Shown here: in pieces, positions 4,837 to 7,473 of the stretch | Layout: each line of letters starts with the position of its first letter | How positions within the stretch are numbered: the first letter of the stretch is position 1 | Assembly (NCBI GenBank): GCA_964422555.1 | Contig: CAYRBR010000067.1 | Location: 1-7,473, forward strand | Length of the DNA stretch: 7,473 nucleotides | Source of the DNA: JAGLCW01 sp964422555 | Lineage (GTDB): Bacteria; Caldisericota; Caldisericia; UBA6126 | Reading direction: 5' to 3' | The notes under the pieces: model-generated | Databases searched by the model: none | What the model saw: the letters and a program-made list of their open reading frames with translations, nothing else | Told to the model about the DNA's origin: nothing | Made by a program: the position numbers and the translations under genes

Positions 4837-6297
4837 ATGGTGCGGTATATAGCCAGTTTTGTAGTGTTGTTGTTTTTTATTTCTTTCATGATAATCCCAT
4901 CTTCGGGCTCGGTTGAAAATGAATACGTTGCTATGAAACCTATAACGTTGGTAGAGGATTTTTATTCCATCGATTTTTGGAATGAAGATTTGTTAGCGTC
5001 CATTTTACAGGATAGAGATTCGTTTGAGTTTTTCAAAGTGAATATGCCTTTGCATCCTATTAATCCTGATACTCGAGACAAATGTGCTTTGACTGATAAT
5101 CAGGTACGCTACGACTATGAAGGGATTACCTATTTTCCTTGGGTGGTAGTGAATGGAGCTGTTAAAGAGAACATTGACAATACAAATGCAAATATTAGTG
5201 GATTAATTATTGATGGTATTGAAAACAACAAACAGTATGCTAGTTTCTGGATGAAAGTAACTGATACAAACATGATAGAACTAACTGTAAAAGGCGAGCA
5301 TGAAGCCTTAAAAGAATACACTGCTTTATCACTTAATTTGATTCTAATTGAAGATTGGGTAAATTGTGACTTTTCATTCCAGAAGTGGATTTTGGAACAT
5401 AAAACAATGCGTAGGAACATTGTACGGGATTACCCACTAATTCCTCAGGGAAAAGAAATCAATCTTTACAAAGATCAAGAGTTAACAGAGAAGATCCCTG
5501 TATCAATACCAGAACGAACTGCCAATAAGTATATTGTATTGGCTATGTTACAAGATCCTATCACAAGAGAAATATTGGCTACCGGCGTAACCCCATTGTC
5601 AAATCACAAAATTCCTGCATACTTCAATTGGAATCATTGGCCAAAGTGCATTTATCCATCATCTCTTGGAGAAATTCCAAATTTTGAGAGCATGGATTAT
5701 GTTCGAAAAACAGGATTAAGTGAAATGTCATTTTCTGTTCAAAATGCTATCGATTTGAAATCATTGTCAACAAAGATTTCAAAAAATGAAGTAAAGTATT
5801 TTGAAATACTAGGGGCTGTTCCAAAGCTATCCAGCAATTTGGAGAAATTCACCTTTGACCCAGAAACTTCAGAAGTTGAAATGAAATTTACAGAACCACT
5901 AAACGGAGATCACGAGTTGTTTTCTTATATTGTACACTACACAAAATATGATTTGTATTCTTCTTGTTCATTTCAAATCAAAGACTTCCATGCATTAGAT
6001 GCCAATAAGAACTCTGTTTATTTTTCTGTTAACGATATTATTCGAAGACACCCCAACCGGATGATTGTAGCCAAAGAACCCTGTGATTTTAATGATGATA
6101 AGTGGATTAATGACAAGGATTACCAGTTGATTACCACTGCATTTGGTTTAAAAAAAGGGGATATCGGATACGATAGGCGATACGATTTGTGCAAAGAAGG
6201 AATTAGTAGAAATCGTATTGATTTCTCCGATCTCTTTATTTTTAACACAGTTCATAAAGAGCAAAAAAGGCTAACCGCTCTTATTGAAACAACCTAA
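4837..6297 (+). CDS. Exported Omp28/thioredoxin-like protein with C-terminal dockerin
   Basis: The protein has 486 residues. A signal peptide (about 1-25; hydrophobic 5-20, then PSSGS) marks export. Residues about 38-110 resemble the thioredoxin-like part of Omp28-family proteins, ending in R91YDYEG...YFPWVVVNG (91-107), where such proteins have 'R..Y....P.vvvNG'. Residues about 133-255 resemble the following Omp28 beta domain: SLNLILIEDWV (165-175), RRNIVRDYPLIPQGKEINL (192-210) and VLAMLQDPITREILATG (234-250). The redox CxxC expected near the fold's N-terminus is absent (EDFYSIDFWNEDLL at 40-53), so catalysis is unlikely. Residues about 416-475 form a type I dockerin with a canonical first Ca2+ loop (D417, N419, D421, N425, D428) and an abnormal second. 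It should be extracytoplasmic and bind a cohesin or similar partner. Six cysteines lie in the mature part. The lipoprotein gene follows after 29 nt. Confidence 0.75.
   Translation: MVRYIASFVVLLFFISFMIIPSSGSVENEYVAMKPITLVEDFYSIDFWNEDLLASILQDRDSFEFFKVNMPLHPINPDTRDKCALTDNQVRYDYEGITYFPWVVVNGAVKENIDNTNANISGLIIDGIENNKQYASFWMKVTDTNMIELTVKGEHEALKEYTALSLNLILIEDWVNCDFSFQKWILEHKTMRRNIVRDYPLIPQGKEINLYKDQELTEKIPVSIPERTANKYIVLAMLQDPITREILATGVTPLSNHKIPAYFNWNHWPKCIYPSSLGEIPNFESMDYVRKTGLSEMSFSVQNAIDLKSLSTKISKNEVKYFEILGAVPKLSSNLEKFTFDPETSEVEMKFTEPLNGDHELFSYIVHYTKYDLYSSCSFQIKDFHALDANKNSVYFSVNDIIRRHPNRMIVAKEPCDFNDDKWINDKDYQLITTAFGLKKGDIGYDRRYDLCKEGISRNRIDFSDLFIFNTVHKEQKRLTALIETT
6085..6261 (+). other. Dockerin domain coding region
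   Basis: This codes for residues 417-475 of the exported protein. Loop 1 (417-428) fits DxNxDxxINxxD. A linker GLKKGDIGYDRRYD, typical of dockerins, follows. Loop 2 (450-465) has Cys at position 3 and Glu at position 5, and four extra residues (ISRN, codons 6202-6213) before the closing RIDFSD. Confidence 0.75.
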
Positions 6298-6310
6298 TAC
6301 ATCGTGTAAA

Positions 6311-6318
6311 AGGAAGGG
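6311..6318 (+). promoter_or_regulatory. Ribosome binding site of the lipoprotein gene
   Basis: AGGAAGGG lies 8 nt before the ATG at 6327. No new promoter is obvious in the 29-nt gap, so the gene is probably read from the upstream promoter. Confidence 0.6.
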
Positions 6319-6326
6319 AAATAATT

Positions 6327-7473
6327 ATGAAAAAATGGATCCCGGTTTTTATTCTATGTTTTTTAATTCAATCCTGTTCCCTGCAATCAACAAATCTTTC
6401 TTCCGAGAGCTCTGTACAGGAAACCTTGCTACAAAACACAGGTACCCTCGCTGTGCAAGAACTAGATTTTACAGAAGGAGCACAGTATATTGGTTTACAG
6501 GAAACATCTCCCTTTGTTATCCGAAAACGAACATATCCTGCTTATGACAACATCAATTACTGGGAAGAGTTCAATGTAAGTGATATGAAAAACGAATACT
6601 ACAAGTATGATGGAGAAACACTAACCCCAATTGGATCTTCTCTATTTGAGAAGGGGATACAAGATTCTTACCTTTCTCCTATTCACCTTCAGTCTCGTAA
6701 GGGAACATACTATTATGTAAATGGGTATCTTGTACGAGAAGATGCTGAAGAAATGATTGGAACCTATTCTTCTTCCACCAAATCTATCATACAACCTACC
6801 AATGAATCGAAAACCTGGATTCTATTTGACCGTTCCGACTCTTCTGAAGATGAATACGTACTGTATAATTTGGATACCAAGGAAGAATATACCTTTTCCT
6901 ATGAGCATCCCATACTCTATTTCTACTCTTTCAATAATGTACTAGTGTTTGGATGGGATGTTCCTGAAACAAACCCATGGAATTTTCAATACAGTGTATA
7001 TGAATTTATGCCAGAGGATTATGTTTGTGAGTTTACTACTAAATATGGGAAAGTATATTTTGATGAAAATGATGAAAACTCAAATAGAATAGCTCTATCG
7101 GAGTTAGCTTCCAGCATCGCATTAGAAAATTACATAGATACTGATGCAAGTCCATACTTATTGGAACTTAGTACTGAAGAGACATTATCCCCTAATGCGG
7201 ATATAATAACTCAATTAAAACCAAATGGTGCAGAACCAAGTTGTTCGGTATTGGTGTGGGCTACATTAGATAAAACACAAATTTGCTTATCTGATTGTAT
7301 TTTCTTGGCACAAAAGAGTGAAGAGAAATCCGAATCTCCTCCAGAAACCCTCCTTTCTGATACCATTATTTCCCAAATTCATCCGTTTCATACCAAAACT
7401 ACTCAAGGATTCTGGGTGATTCCAGCATTAACTACTATTGGCGATGACAGTATTATCTACTTATTTACCTGGG
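6327..7473 (+). CDS. Lipoprotein of unknown function, 3' truncated by window edge
   Basis: The frame opens at an ATG and has no stop before the window end; 382 residues are visible. The N-terminus has Lys2-Lys3, a hydrophobic core at 5-14 and a lipobox LIQSC, so Cys17 should be lipidated and the mature protein anchored to a membrane. A Ser/Thr/Gln-rich linker (about 18-45) follows. The rest is rich in Tyr, Glu and Ser with alternating hydrophobic strands, for example TWILFDRSD (163-171), YVLYNLD (177-183) and NNVLVFGWD (203-211). This spacing recalls beta-propeller blades, but I see no repeat strong enough to claim one. A C320-x3-C324 pair is present. I recognise no family. It is third in the probable envelope operon, after the dockerin gene. 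About 60 codons near 7040-7220 look more AT-rich than the start. Confidence 0.8.
   Translation, partial: MKKWIPVFILCFLIQSCSLQSTNLSSESSVQETLLQNTGTLAVQELDFTEGAQYIGLQETSPFVIRKRTYPAYDNINYWEEFNVSDMKNEYYKYDGETLTPIGSSLFEKGIQDSYLSPIHLQSRKGTYYYVNGYLVREDAEEMIGTYSSSTKSIIQPTNESKTWILFDRSDSSEDEYVLYNLDTKEEYTFSYEHPILYFYSFNNVLVFGWDVPETNPWNFQYSVYEFMPEDYVCEFTTKYGKVYFDENDENSNRIALSELASSIALENYIDTDASPYLLELSTEETLSPNADIITQLKPNGAEPSCSVLVWATLDKTQICLSDCIFLAQKSEEKSESPPETLLSDTIISQIHPFHTKTTQGFWVIPALTTIGDDSIIYLFTW

Noticed and set aside
4389..6297. The small protein and the dockerin protein as one gene broken by a frameshift.
   Set aside because: Each has its own export signal at its N-terminus, and a stop codon plus a new start with a possible ribosome binding site separate them. 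Two genes explain the data better.
6284..6945. Plus-strand open frames at 6284-6547 and 6757-6945.
   Set aside because: Both lie in other frames inside the lipoprotein gene, which has a lipobox, a ribosome binding site and an unbroken frame to the window end.
1..7473. Recoded TGA, as known in some candidate-phyla bacteria.
   Set aside because: TGA is not used as a stop by any of the seven closed genes, but no gene needs an in-frame TGA to be read through, so there is no positive evidence for recoding.
1..7473. CRISPR arrays, tRNA or rRNA genes, insertion sequences.
   Set aside because: No spaced direct repeats, cloverleaf-like segment, transposase fragment or terminal inverted repeats were seen by eye on either strand.

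Overview
This is a low-GC bacterial window. Export signals are abundant: a lipobox, two N-terminal export segments and a class III (Flp-type) prepilin leader. No RNA genes, mobile elements or CRISPR arrays are visible. I cannot assign a phylum. The mix of a dockerin, an Omp28-like exported protein, a Flp-like pilin and a COG2316-like HD hydrolase would suit an uncultured, probably anaerobic lineage, but that is a guess. All seven stop codons seen are TAA or TAG, arginine is often CGA, and nothing suggests a recoded stop.

Layout. (1) Bases 1-368, plus strand: the 3' part of an HD-superfamily hydrolase gene, cut by the window edge. Its stop codon touches the stop codon of the convergent gene. 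(2) Bases 369-1734, minus strand: a gene for a cytosolic PH-like protein (1734-1186), then, under its own -10 element, a Flp-like prepilin gene with an unusually large, acidic, Trp-rich C-terminal domain (1088-369). (3) Bases 1735-1790: a 56-bp divergent promoter region with overlapping -10 elements and an imperfect inverted repeat. (4) Bases 1791-4264, plus strand: two membrane transporter genes 2 nt apart, an aspartate:alanine-exchanger (AspT/YidE) type protein and a ZIP-family metal transporter. Neither has a visible Shine-Dalgarno sequence. (5) Bases 4265-4388: an intergenic region with a near-consensus sigma-70 promoter whose -10 is embedded in a perfect 16-bp palindrome, followed by a strong ribosome binding site. 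(6) Bases 4389-7473, plus strand: three consecutive genes for exported proteins: a small Pro/Gly-rich membrane-anchored protein, an Omp28/thioredoxin-like protein ending in a dockerin, and a lipoprotein that runs off the window.

How the genes may work together. The transporter pair looks like one transcription unit. The last three genes look like a separately controlled cell-envelope operon, probably held by a dimeric repressor at the palindrome. Its members (membrane-tethered protein, dockerin protein, lipoprotein) could form a surface assembly. This operon and the pilin-like protein are the most novel parts of the window. Every stretch between genes is under 130 bases.
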